Assembly (NCBI RefSeq): GCF_050627025.1 | Contig: NZ_CP192472.1 | Reading direction: 5' to 3' (one strand) | From: Variovorax paradoxus_P | GTDB taxonomy: Bacteria > Pseudomonadota > Gammaproteobacteria > Burkholderiales > Burkholderiaceae_C | Length of the DNA stretch: 64,000 bases | Part shown: one piece after another, positions 8,349 to 16,916 of the stretch | How positions within the stretch are numbered: position 1 is the stretch's first letter | How the letters are laid out: each line of letters starts with the position of its first letter | Translations under genes and position numbers: made by a program | The notes under the pieces: generated by a model | Databases searched by the model: none | What the model was told of the DNA's origin: nothing | The model's input: only the letters and a program-made list of their open reading frames with translations

Positions 8349-8915
8349 CTATTCCTTGAGGAGAATGTAATCGCCGTTCTTGTCGTAGCGCACCATGTTT
8401 TTGCCCGTCTTGATGCACAGCACGCCGCCGCATTGGGTCAGGGCACCGGAGTGCGTTGCGCGAACAATCGCGGTGCTGAAGTCGGCTTGCCGGGCTGCTT
8501 CCAGGCTTTTCCAGACTAGGTAACCGGAGCCGCCGGCCGCCAGCACCGCTCCGACCAGCAGTGCGAGCCCGGCTTTCCAGATCAGGCCGCGCTGGGTGCG
8601 CTGCAGCGCAGCCCTCTGCTCATGCAGATTTGCCGCGGTCTGCGTCGCCTGGCGCGCAGTCTGCTGCAATTCATGGCTGCACTGGTCCAGCGCCTGCTTC
8701 AGCCCGCGCCTGATCACCTCTTGCGCATGCGCGCCAATGGTGCTTACGGTCTCACGTGCCAGTTGCTGCCCCGCCAGCCCCAGGCCCTGCGCCGCCTGCG
8801 TCAACCGGTCGCTGCTTTGCGACACTTCGAACACGCACTGCCGGCTGCGATCCTCCAGCAAGTCTGTCAGGGCCGCCAACCGAATGGCCAATGTCTTGAG
8901 TTCTTCGGAATTCAT
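8349..8915 (-). CDS. Membrane-anchored coiled-coil protein of effector-type locus
   Basis: A 188-residue protein with a long Gln/Ala-rich heptad region at residues 10-110 (likely coiled coil), one membrane span at about 115-137 (AGLALLVGAVLAAGGSGYLVW), and a short C-terminal domain with a pair of cysteines (QCGGVLC). The chosen ATG has GGGAG about seven bases upstream; a second ATG 21 bases earlier is also possible. From memory the architecture resembles Xanthomonadaceae proteins loosely annotated as 'relaxation protein' that sit beside type IV secretion effector genes. It is the last of three genes transcribed leftward. Confidence 0.7.
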   Translation of the reverse strand: MNSEELKTLAIRLAALTDLLEDRSRQCVFEVSQSSDRLTQAAQGLGLAGQQLARETVSTIGAHAQEVIRRGLKQALDQCSHELQQTARQATQTAANLHEQRAALQRTQRGLIWKAGLALLVGAVLAAGGSGYLVWKSLEAARQADFSTAIVRATHSGALTQCGGVLCIKTGKNMVRYDKNGDYILLKE

Positions 8916-8942
8916 TCTTTTTGCTCCCTGCATCATCCAAAG

Positions 8943-10142
8943 TCACATGCACATCACCGGCCCGCTTTGCCGGGGGGCGGCTTGCATCATGGCGGCCTGT
9001 TCCGCCATTGCTTGTGCTTGCTGCGCCGCGAGCGCCGCCTCCCGCTCGGCCTGGTTGTGTTCGCGGCCTGCCTGCAGCCATTCCTGCCCCGAAGTGGACA
9101 CGAGGAACTCCTGGCTCACCCCACGCATGGCGGCCCCATCGCGGGCCATGGCCGCGTCCGTCAAACGAATGAACAGGTCGTCGGTGCTGCCGCGCGGCGC
9201 GGACGGTTCGTGCGACAGCCCGCCCAGCTGCGTGGCTGGGGCAAGGCCGTGGCCTTTGTCTGCAATCGTGAACGGACTCTTCCTGATCGGAAGCGTGCGG
9301 TATGGGTCTTGCGCTTCGAACTGCATGGCCTTCTCCTGGCGCTCCAGCCGCACGGCACGCGCGTCGTCGAGTTCCCGGAGCCGGTCCCGGTCCTTGATGA
9401 GATCGTAGGTGGGCGCTCCCGCCATCGTCCCCTTCAACTCATCGCTGAACTGGTACCAGGTGCCTTTCTTCGGAAAATACTGCGCATGAAGGTCCTTGGT
9501 GCCGATCTTGTCGGGATCGTTATGCGCAAGGGTTCGAGACGCGGTGCCTGTCGCCAAGGTGAGCTTGCCCAGATACGTGAACGCATCGAGAGGGCGGTCG
9601 TACTCGTGCGCAATGACATCGGCCGTGGTGAAGCCGAGCCGCCTCGCGCCCAGGGCCGAGCTATCGAGCATCGTGTGCCAGATCTTCTGCGCATCCGCCT
9701 CGGTTCCATTGCGGCGGGCGGCTTCGAGAAGTTGGCGCGGTGTCCAGGCGTTGGGGTCGATGCGGGCGTTTTCGAAGGCTTTGTCATGCGCCTTCTGTAC
9801 ATCGCGGATTGGCAGGTTCAGCGCCAGTTCAGGACGCGGAACATGCCCCTCCTTGGTCGCCATGTGATCAAGCCGAAGCGCAAAGTCCTGCTGGATCAAG
9901 TCCTGGCCGAATTTTTCCCAGTCGCGCTCACTGAGATGGCGGCCGTCCGCTACCGCTTGCATCTGCGCGTAGCTGTTGGCCACCGCGCCCGACATGCTGT
10001 CGTTGCGCACCACGCCCAGCGCCAGCAGGCCGTAGCCGTCATTGCCCGGGTGCTGCGTCAGGTGGTTCCAGTACAGCACGCGGTTGCCTGTCGCCGCGTA
10101 ATGTTTGAGGACGTCCATGTCCTGCTGGTTGAGTCCCGCCAT
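8943..10142 (-). CDS. Candidate secreted effector, 399 residues
   Basis: No signal peptide or membrane span is visible. The N-terminal block contains GNRVLYWNHLTQ and GNDGYGLLALGVVRND, a sequence style I associate, from memory, with effectors of bacterium-killing type IV systems (X-Tfe group). The middle is charged and helical. The C-terminus, from about residue 320 (STDDLFIRLTDAAMARDG), ends in a Gln/Ala/Met-rich tail, as in known C-terminal secretion-signal domains of that group. It lies between a periplasmic-protein gene and a coiled-coil membrane-protein gene, 27 and 49 bases away. Toxic activity is not identifiable. Family assignment is inference. Confidence 0.6.
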   Translation of the reverse strand: MAGLNQQDMDVLKHYAATGNRVLYWNHLTQHPGNDGYGLLALGVVRNDSMSGAVANSYAQMQAVADGRHLSERDWEKFGQDLIQQDFALRLDHMATKEGHVPRPELALNLPIRDVQKAHDKAFENARIDPNAWTPRQLLEAARRNGTEADAQKIWHTMLDSSALGARRLGFTTADVIAHEYDRPLDAFTYLGKLTLATGTASRTLAHNDPDKIGTKDLHAQYFPKKGTWYQFSDELKGTMAGAPTYDLIKDRDRLRELDDARAVRLERQEKAMQFEAQDPYRTLPIRKSPFTIADKGHGLAPATQLGGLSHEPSAPRGSTDDLFIRLTDAAMARDGAAMRGVSQEFLVSTSGQEWLQAGREHNQAEREAALAAQQAQAMAEQAAMMQAAPRQSGPVMCM

Positions 10143-10191
10143 ACGCTCCCCTTTGTTTTAGCGTTGAATGTTGATCACAAGTGCCGCCTAC

Positions 10192-11151
10192 TCAGCGCAC
10201 CCGGTATTGCTTCAGGCGCTTGCGCAGTTCGGCTTCGAAGCGCTTCCAGTCCTTCAGGAGGACGCGAGAGTAGTCGATGCTGATCGAAAGCATGTGCTCT
10301 GGAATTACGAACCGGTGCGTGCATGAGGTGCCCCATGGACCAACCCACTCCACACGGTCTTCGCGGATGGCATAGCCGTCGGGCTTGAGGTGCGAGCCAC
10401 ACTTGATCAGTGTCGTAAGGCGGCCCTCGGCATCACGGTCGAGGTACCAGTCTTCCTGATTTTCCAAACGATAGTCAATGGACTCATAGCCATCGATGCG
10501 CTCCCGCTCCTTTTTGTGCGCTCGAAACTTATGCTCGTTCACGTAGTAAGGGATAAGCCCGAAACGAGGGGGCTGCCTATCGCGCTGGTCCAACTTTTCA
10601 TACCGATAGTCGGAGGGGTAGTCGATGAACTTCTCCAACAGCGGTCCGATGGACACGCGGTTGACGTATTCGAGAGAGCTTCTGATCAGCGTGTGCGCGC
10701 GTTCCGCCTCCGAGCGCTTGCCCGGCGGCGGCGCCTGCAGGTCGGGCCACTGCATCAGCAAGACCACCCCGCCCTGGAAGTCCGGCCCCATCTGGTCATA
10801 GAAGTGGTTGGCCGGAATGCGGTAGCGGTTCGGCCCCAGGCAGGTGTCGACGGGCTCGTCGTTGTAGCCCGACCAGCGGTGAGGCTTGGCACCTTTCACG
10901 ACCCAGCGGCTGGGTTCGTATATCTTGTAAGGCAACTCGACGCAGGGCTCCAGCGCCTCAGGCGGCGCTTCGCTTGCAAAGGCTGGCAAAGCGATGAAGC
11001 CTGCGCCAGCAATCATTGCCAAGGAGCGCAGCAAGCGATTGCGCGGGGTTCGGCAAAACGCGGCAAGCAATGCGGGTTGCGCTTGCCAAACTGCGGCCAC
11101 AAGGGGCGCAAGAATGCCACGGACCGGCGACGGAGGCGTCGTTCTTTCCAT
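10192..11151 (-). CDS. Predicted periplasmic protein, possible immunity partner
   Basis: A 319-residue protein with a signal-like segment at residues 40-60 (SLAMIAGAGFIALPAFA, probable cleavage at AFA-SE). That puts the real start possibly downstream of the annotated ATG, though no better ribosome site is visible. The mature part has conserved-looking Trp/Tyr motifs (PHRWSGYNDEPVDTCLGPN; VVLLMQWPDLQAP) and a basic C-terminus. It is first in a leftward three-gene unit with a candidate effector next. Immunity proteins against antibacterial effectors acting in the periplasm are commonly exported in this way, so an immunity role is a reasonable but untested reading. Confidence 0.65.
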   Translation of the reverse strand: MERTTPPSPVRGILAPLVAAVWQAQPALLAAFCRTPRNRLLRSLAMIAGAGFIALPAFASEAPPEALEPCVELPYKIYEPSRWVVKGAKPHRWSGYNDEPVDTCLGPNRYRIPANHFYDQMGPDFQGGVVLLMQWPDLQAPPPGKRSEAERAHTLIRSSLEYVNRVSIGPLLEKFIDYPSDYRYEKLDQRDRQPPRFGLIPYYVNEHKFRAHKKERERIDGYESIDYRLENQEDWYLDRDAEGRLTTLIKCGSHLKPDGYAIREDRVEWVGPWGTSCTHRFVIPEHMLSISIDYSRVLLKDWKRFEAELRKRLKQYRVR

Positions 11152-11274
11152 TGATGTTCCGGGCCCTTCAAGAACCCGGTCTCCCTGATATTTATCCCCC
11201 CATCATATTGGCCACTTGCAGCGCCCGCCTCATCCTCCGCGGCAGCGATCGTTTCCGCCGGGAAGTAACGTGCC

Positions 11275-12474
11275 TTAGTTCGCGAAAGCCGCAATGCCGG
11301 TGATCGCGCGGCCCAGGATGAGCGCGTGGATGTCGTGCGTGCCTTCGTAGGTGTTCACCACTTCCAGGTTCACCAGGTGGCGTGCCACGCCGAATTCGTC
11401 GCTGATGCCGTTGCCGCCCATCATGTCGCGTGCCAGGCGGGCAATGTCGAGCGCCTTGCCGCAGTTGTTGCGCTTCATGATCGAGGTGATCTCGACCGAG
11501 GCGGTGCCTTCGTCCTTCATGCGGCCAAGGCGCAGGCTGCCTTGCAGGCCCAGCGTGATTTCGGTCTGCATGTCGGCCAGCTTCTTCTGGATGAGCTGGT
11601 TGGCCGCGAGCGGGCGGCCGAACTGCTTGCGGTCCAGCGTGTACTGGCGGGCACGGTGCCAGCAGTCTTCGGCGGCGCCCAGGGCACCCCACGAGATGCC
11701 GTAGCGCGCGCTGTTGAGGCAAGTGAACGGGCCCTTGAGGCCCTGCACTTCAGGAAATGCGTTTTCTTCCGGGCAGAACACTCCGTCCATCACGATTTCG
11801 CCGGTGATGCTGGCGCGCAGGCCGACCTTGCCGTGGATGGCGGGGGCCGAGAGGCCCTTCATGCCCTTTTCGAGCACGAAGCCGCGGATCGGGCCCACGG
11901 TGCCGCTTTCGCTGACTTCCTTGGCCCACACCACGAACACGTCGGCGATGGGCGAGTTGCTGATCCACATCTTGGCACCGCTGAGCGAATAGCCGCCCGG
12001 CACCTTCTTGGCGCGCGTGACCATGCTGCCGGGGTCGGAGCCGTGGTCGGGTTCGGTCAGGCCGAAGCAGCCGATCCATTCGCCGGTGGCAAGCTTGGGC
12101 AGGAACTTCTGTTTTTGCGCCTCGGTGCCGAATTCATTGATTGGCACCATGACGAGCGAGCTCTGCACGCTGGCCATCGAGCGGTAGCCCGAATCGACGC
12201 GCTCCACCTCGCGGGCGATCAGGCCGTAGGCCACGTAGTTGAGGCCCGGGCCGCCGTACTGCTCTGGAATCGTGGGGCCGAGCAGACCGAGCGCGCCCAT
12301 TTCGCGAAAGATGGCGGGGTCGGTTTCGCCGGTGCGAAAGCCTTCGATGACGCGGGGCGCCAGACGCTCCTGGCAGTAGGCATTGGCCGCGTCGCGGATC
12401 ATGCGTTCTTCGTCGGTCAGTTGCTGGTCGAGAAGAAGGGGGTCGTCCCAGTGGAATTGCGCTTTGGCGGCCAT
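11275..12474 (-). CDS. gcdH: Glutaryl-CoA dehydrogenase
   Basis: A 399-residue FAD-dependent acyl-CoA dehydrogenase of the glutaryl-CoA dehydrogenase type, which oxidises and decarboxylates glutaryl-CoA to crotonyl-CoA in lysine, tryptophan and glutarate breakdown. Visible are the flavin-binding segment CFGLTEPDHGSDPGSM, WISNSP, the MMGGNGISDEF segment and the catalytic base Glu377 in NTYEGTHDIHALILGR. The length is standard. It is divergent from a GcvA-type LysR gene across 186 bp, matching the usual gcdH-gcdR arrangement, in which the LysR regulator controls gcdH. Confidence 0.93.
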   Translation of the reverse strand: MAAKAQFHWDDPLLLDQQLTDEERMIRDAANAYCQERLAPRVIEGFRTGETDPAIFREMGALGLLGPTIPEQYGGPGLNYVAYGLIAREVERVDSGYRSMASVQSSLVMVPINEFGTEAQKQKFLPKLATGEWIGCFGLTEPDHGSDPGSMVTRAKKVPGGYSLSGAKMWISNSPIADVFVVWAKEVSESGTVGPIRGFVLEKGMKGLSAPAIHGKVGLRASITGEIVMDGVFCPEENAFPEVQGLKGPFTCLNSARYGISWGALGAAEDCWHRARQYTLDRKQFGRPLAANQLIQKKLADMQTEITLGLQGSLRLGRMKDEGTASVEITSIMKRNNCGKALDIARLARDMMGGNGISDEFGVARHLVNLEVVNTYEGTHDIHALILGRAITGIAAFAN

Positions 12475-12660
12475 GTGGCTGTCTCCGGAATAGGGGAAAA
12501 AAAGAAACCGAGGGGGAATGGGCCAATGCTAGCCATGCAGGGAGCCGGGTGCAAACGATGAATCCTCACCCAGATATGCGCAGCACGCACATCTTGCATC
12601 CACGCACAAAGACGTTTCCATTGGTAGCAGCCCTGGCCCAGTCATACACTAGCGGCATAC

Positions 12661-13572
12661 ATGCGCCGCAAGATCCCGCCCCTGCAAACCCTCGTGTGCT
12701 TCGACGCCGCTGCGCGCCACGAGAGCTATACCCGCGCTGCGCAGGAACTCGCTCTTACGCAAAGCGCCGTGTCGCGCCAGATCGGCACGCTCGAAGCCTT
12801 CTTGGGCGTGGCGCTGTTCCGCCGCACCCGTCACGGGGTGGCCCTTACCGCGAGCGGCGCTGCCTATGCACGGCAGATCACCAAGCGGCTCGAAGCCATG
12901 GAGCGCGACACCCTCGACGCCATGGCCCACCAGGGCGAAGGCGGCTCGCTCTCCCTGGCGGCCGTGCCGACCTTTGCCACGCGCTGGCTGATGCCGCGCC
13001 TCAAGGGCTTTGCGGCGCTTCAGCCCGACGTGGTGGTGCATATCGAGACGCGCACACGCCCCTTTCTTTTTGCCGATGCCGAGTTCGACGCCGCGCTGTA
13101 CGCCGGCACGCCCGCGCAGGTGGAAAACTGGGCCGGCACGCATGTGTTGCTGCTCATGCATGAAGACGTGGTGCCGGTGTGCAGCCCTTCGCTTCTGCCG
13201 CGCGGCAAGCCGGTGGCGCCCGCGGCCATTGCGAAGATGCCGCTGCTGCAGCAGAGCACGCGCCCCGACGGCTGGCGCCAGTGGTTCGATGCGCAGCAAA
13301 TCGATGCGCCCAATGCGCGCGGCGGGCCGCGCTACGAGCTGTTTTCCATATTGGCCGCTGCGGCTTCGCACGGCCTGGGCGTGGCGCTGATGCCCACCAT
13401 GCTGGTAGCCGACGAGCTTGCGCGCGGCGAACTGGTGGTGGCCTGCGCGCGGCCGCTATCGGGCGAACGCAACTACTACCTTGTAACGCCCGAGCGTGCC
13501 GACCAACGGCCGCTGCTGAAGTTCTTCAGCGACTGGCTGCTGGCCGAGGCAAGGCGCGGCTCGTCGTCCTGA
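12661..13572 (+). CDS. GcvA-type LysR regulator, probable gcdH activator
   Basis: A 303-residue LysR regulator of the GcvA subgroup: the opening IPPLQTLVCFDAAARHESYT and QSAVSRQIGTLEAFLGVALF form the helix-turn-helix, and SLAAVPTFATRWLMPRL begins the effector domain, as is typical of the GcvA/AmpR branch. It diverges from the glutaryl-CoA dehydrogenase gene, so control of gcdH in response to a glutarate-pathway metabolite is the likely job (inference from gene order). The 186-base spacer should contain both promoters and the operator; I see no clear palindrome in it. Confidence 0.88.
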   Translation: MRRKIPPLQTLVCFDAAARHESYTRAAQELALTQSAVSRQIGTLEAFLGVALFRRTRHGVALTASGAAYARQITKRLEAMERDTLDAMAHQGEGGSLSLAAVPTFATRWLMPRLKGFAALQPDVVVHIETRTRPFLFADAEFDAALYAGTPAQVENWAGTHVLLLMHEDVVPVCSPSLLPRGKPVAPAAIAKMPLLQQSTRPDGWRQWFDAQQIDAPNARGGPRYELFSILAAAASHGLGVALMPTMLVADELARGELVVACARPLSGERNYYLVTPERADQRPLLKFFSDWLLAEARRGSSS

Positions 13573-13631
13573 AAGGCTGCCGATATGATGGCCTGCATCA
13601 CCGCGCGGGCCATCTGCGAGCCCCTCACACC

Positions 13632-14036
13632 ATGCTGAACAACCTCGTCCCCTTTCTCGTGCACTGGGCCATCACAGCGCTGTCGCTGTGGATCGCAAGC
13701 CTGATCTTCCGCGGCCTCAAGTTCGAGAGCACTTCGGCGCTGGTGATCTCCGCCCTTCTGCTCGGCCTGGCCAATGCCGTGGTCAAGCCGCTCCTGATCG
13801 TGCTCACGCTGCCGCTGACGCTGCTGACCTTCGGCCTCTTCCTGCTGGTGATCAACGCGCTGATGATCATGCTGGTGGCCGCGCTGGTGCGCGGGTTCAA
13901 GCTCTCGGGCTTCTGGACCGCATTCTTCGCGAGCATCTTCATCTCGCTGCTGAGCATTGCGATTGGCGCGCTGGTGAGCAGCGGCGACCCGGCCACCAAC
14001 ATCCAGATGCCGACGGGCAGCGGCAAGTGGATCTAG
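13632..14036 (+). CDS. Phage-holin-family (YvlD-like) membrane protein
   Basis: A 134-residue inner-membrane protein with four hydrophobic helices (residues about 8-27, 34-55, 57-80, 92-115). The motif LLGLANAVVKPLLIVLTLP, then LTFGLFLLVINALMIMLVA, is the hallmark of the 'phage holin family 4' / YvlD group of chromosomal membrane proteins. Despite the name it is a host gene; no phage genes are near. Its ATG is 59 bases after the LysR stop, so it may be co-transcribed. The physiological role is unknown; Bacillus relatives belong to envelope-stress operons. Confidence 0.85.
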   Translation: MLNNLVPFLVHWAITALSLWIASLIFRGLKFESTSALVISALLLGLANAVVKPLLIVLTLPLTLLTFGLFLLVINALMIMLVAALVRGFKLSGFWTAFFASIFISLLSIAIGALVSSGDPATNIQMPTGSGKWI

Positions 14037-14125
14037 CCGGCGAGCAGGCATAGGCAGGCAACCAAGCCGGAAGTGGTGTCCGAAAACGGCCAGCACCGCC
14101 GCCGCACCGGCAGCACACTGGCCGC

Positions 14126-14842
14126 ATGCCGACGATCTCTTCCGAAAAATCCGCCGCCGCCCTCGACTGGCCGCGCATCGAAACCGAACTCGCCACGCGC
14201 GGCTGCGCCACGACCGGCGTGCTGTTCACCCCCAAGGAATGCACCGCGCTGGCCGCGCTCTACGACGAGCCCGGTCATTTCCGCAGCCGCGTGGTGATGC
14301 AGCGCCACGGCTTCGGCCAGGGCGAGTACCAGTACTTCGCCAACCCGCTGCCACCCTTGCTCGCCGTGTGGCGCAGCGCCCTCTACGAGCGCCTGGCGCC
14401 TCTTGCCAACGCATGGGCCGCGGCCATGGGCCAGCCGGCCGACTACCCGGTGGACCACGCCTCCTACCTGGCGCGCTGCCATGCGGCGGGCCAGTTGCGC
14501 CCGACCCCACTCCTGCTTCGCTATGGCGAGGGCGACTACAACTGCCTGCATCAGGACCTGTATGGCGACCTGCAGTTTCCGCTGCAGCTCACGGTGCTCC
14601 TGAGCCGGCCTGGGGAAGACTTCACGGGCGGCGAATTCGTGCTGACCGAGCAGCGGCCGCGCATGCAGTCGCGCGCCGAGGTGGTGCCGCTCGCGCAGGG
14701 CGAAGCGGTGATCTTCGCGGTCAACCAGCGACCGGTGGCTGGCACGCGCGGCACCTATCGCGTGACCATGCGGCATGGCGTAAGCCGCGTGCGCTCCGGA
14801 CGGCGGCACACGCTGGGCATTATTTTTCACGATGCGCGTTGA
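14126..14842 (+). CDS. 2OG-Fe(II) oxygenase family protein
   Basis: A 238-residue member of the 2-oxoglutarate/iron oxygenase fold (DUF2086 / Oxygenase-NA type). The iron-binding facial triad is visible as His-x-Asp in CLHQDLYGDLQFPLQL, followed by a distal His in TMRHGVSRVRSG, with Arg residues suited to bind 2-oxoglutarate. The strand VVMQRHGFGQGEYQYF near the N-terminus fits the family. No signal peptide. Related proteins may hydroxylate nucleobases or proteins in an AlkB-like manner, but the substrate here is unknown. It stands alone between the holin-like and cyclase genes. Confidence 0.85.
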   Translation: MPTISSEKSAAALDWPRIETELATRGCATTGVLFTPKECTALAALYDEPGHFRSRVVMQRHGFGQGEYQYFANPLPPLLAVWRSALYERLAPLANAWAAAMGQPADYPVDHASYLARCHAAGQLRPTPLLLRYGEGDYNCLHQDLYGDLQFPLQLTVLLSRPGEDFTGGEFVLTEQRPRMQSRAEVVPLAQGEAVIFAVNQRPVAGTRGTYRVTMRHGVSRVRSGRRHTLGIIFHDAR

Positions 14843-14993
14843 GGCACACGGCGCCTCGCACGGCTGAAGCTGTTGCGGCGGCCACGAAATTTTTCACACC
14901 TCGCAGGAAAACTTCTCTGCGTTAGTAGCGCACTGCACACTTACGCTGACACTTGTTAGTGCACTCAACGCAAAATGACCGCTGCATTCCTCG

Positions 14994-16916
14994 ATGGCGC
15001 AGCCGTCTTTTTGTTTTGTGGAGACAACACCAACACTGCCGAAGCCCACGGGGCCGTACCGCAAGCCGCGCCGCTTCAGGGTGGACGTGGGTACTGTCGT
15101 CAGCGCAGTCGCGCTGAGCCAGTCGCTGCTGCTCGTGGCGCTGGGCTACTGGGGCTCGCAGCAACTGGTGTCGAGCATCGGCCAATCGGCCCACAAGGCA
15201 AACCACGACCGCACCGAAGACAAGGTGCTGGCCTTTCTGGCCAAGACCGAATCTGTAGTCGGCGCGATCGGCGATTCACCCAACCTGCGCCCCGCGGACG
15301 ACAGCGCCAGCCAGACCGCCGAGCTGCTGTGGACGCTGCTGCAGCAATCGCCGGAGCTCGACAGCACCTACGTCGCGAACGACGAAGGCCAGATGCTCAT
15401 GGTGTTGCGCTACCCCGCGCTGGCGGTGCGGCAGATATCGCGCGGCCCGCAGTTCACCACCGAGACATGGCAGTACAAGCCGTCGTCCAACACACCGGGC
15501 GGTGTGCGGCAGCGCTACGAAACGACGCACATCGAGGCCTACCGCAGCAGCTACGACCCGACCAGGCGCAGCTGGTACATGCAGGCCCTCCAGGCCAGGG
15601 GGCCGATCTGGACCCAGCCTTACGTCTTTGCCGCCGCGCAGGAGTTGGGCGTGACGTATGCGCTTCCGAGCAGGCGCGGCGAAACCGAAGGCAGCGACAG
15701 GGCAATGGTCGTGGCGGGCGACGTTTCGCTCGGGCGGCTGTCCGAGTTCGTGCGCCTCTTCAGCAGCGGCAGCGGCCAGGGCAACAGCGCATTGCTGAGC
15801 GCCGACTATCAGGTGCTGGCCCGCAGCGACGTACCGGGCGTGGTCCGCGAACTGGCGCCGGCCAGGGGCGGTGTACTCGGCGCGCTGCATGAGCACATGG
15901 TTACCGACGGTCTCGCTGCAGGTCCGCACGAGACCAGCTTTTCCATCGCATTCGAGGGCAAGCGCTATCTGGTGCAGCACTCGCGCATTCCGTCTACCGG
16001 CTGGCAACTGGTAAGTTGGGTTCCCGAAGACATGCTGCTGGGCGGCCTGCAGCGCGCAGTGCTCTGGGGGCTGCTGCTGGCGCTGCTGTTCCTGGTGGCA
16101 ACGCTGCTGCTGTCGCTGCGGCTTTCCAAGCTGGTTACCGCGCCGGTCGAGAACCTTTCGCGCATTGCCCGGCGCATCGGTTTGCTCGAGCTGGACAACC
16201 TGCCGCGCGAGCCGAGCCGGGTGCTCGAGATCCAGCACCTGGACCAGGCCCTGGACGAATCGGCGCGAAGCCTCAAGGCGTTCAGCAAGTTCGTGCCCGT
16301 GGACGTGATCAACCGGCTCATCGCCGAAGGCCACACGCTCGCGCCCAGCGGTTCACCACGGCGCATTGCCGTGATGTTCACCGATGTCGAGGGCTTTACC
16401 CGCATTTCCGAATCGCTCGAGCCCGATGTGCTGGTGGGCATGCTGACGGAGTACTTCAATCTTGCAGCGCGCGTGTTCGCGCAGCATGGCGGCGTGATCG
16501 ACAAGTTCATCGGCGACGGCATCATGGTGCTGTGGGGCGCGCCGGCAGACCTGCAGGACGCGGAATACCAGGCCTGCACCGCGGCCCTGCAGCTGCACGC
16601 CGAAATGAGCGAGCTCAACCGCAAGTGGCGCGCCCAGGGGCTGCATGAATTCCGTACCCGCATCGGCATTCACACGGGCGTGGTGATTGCGGGCGTGCTC
16701 GGCTCTAACGACCGCCTGGCCTACACCGCGTTCGGCGACGTGATCAACGTGGCGAGCCGCATCGAAGGCATCAACAAGCAGCTGGGCACGCAAACGCTGG
16801 TGTCGGAGGCCACCTACGAGGCGCTGCGCGGGCGCCTGCGGACGCGCCGCATCGAGGAAGACGCCGAGATTCGCGGGCGCCGAACGCGCATGGTGCTCTA
16901 CGAGCTGCTGGCCTGA
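14994..16916 (+). CDS. Cache-domain adenylate/guanylate cyclase
   Basis: A 640-residue membrane-bound class III nucleotidyl cyclase. A first membrane helix (about residues 33-55) is followed by a periplasmic dCache sensor (about 60-345; contains DPTRRSWYMQAL), a second helix (about 355-378), a HAMP-like linker and a C-terminal cyclase domain from about 455. Metal aspartates are Asp464 (FTDVEGFT) and Asp508 (KFIGDGIMV). Lys504 and Thr578 occupy the base-selecting positions, suiting ATP. Asn585 and Arg589 (NVASR) complete the active site. The start is uncertain: no good ribosome site precedes this ATG, and a GTG at 15018 is possible. It probably makes cAMP in response to an extracellular ligand. 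It overlaps the convergent ligase gene by 19 bases. Confidence 0.9.
   Translation: MAQPSFCFVETTPTLPKPTGPYRKPRRFRVDVGTVVSAVALSQSLLLVALGYWGSQQLVSSIGQSAHKANHDRTEDKVLAFLAKTESVVGAIGDSPNLRPADDSASQTAELLWTLLQQSPELDSTYVANDEGQMLMVLRYPALAVRQISRGPQFTTETWQYKPSSNTPGGVRQRYETTHIEAYRSSYDPTRRSWYMQALQARGPIWTQPYVFAAAQELGVTYALPSRRGETEGSDRAMVVAGDVSLGRLSEFVRLFSSGSGQGNSALLSADYQVLARSDVPGVVRELAPARGGVLGALHEHMVTDGLAAGPHETSFSIAFEGKRYLVQHSRIPSTGWQLVSWVPEDMLLGGLQRAVLWGLLLALLFLVATLLLSLRLSKLVTAPVENLSRIARRIGLLELDNLPREPSRVLEIQHLDQALDESARSLKAFSKFVPVDVINRLIAEGHTLAPSGSPRRIAVMFTDVEGFTRISESLEPDVLVGMLTEYFNLAARVFAQHGGVIDKFIGDGIMVLWGAPADLQDAEYQACTAALQLHAEMSELNRKWRAQGLHEFRTRIGIHTGVVIAGVLGSNDRLAYTAFGDVINVASRIEGINKQLGTQTLVSEATYEALRGRLRTRRIEEDAEIRGRRTRMVLYELLA

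Noticed and set aside
13632..14036. Holin-like gene taken as sign of a prophage
   Set aside because: No lysin, capsid, integrase or other phage gene is nearby; the family is chromosomal and widespread.
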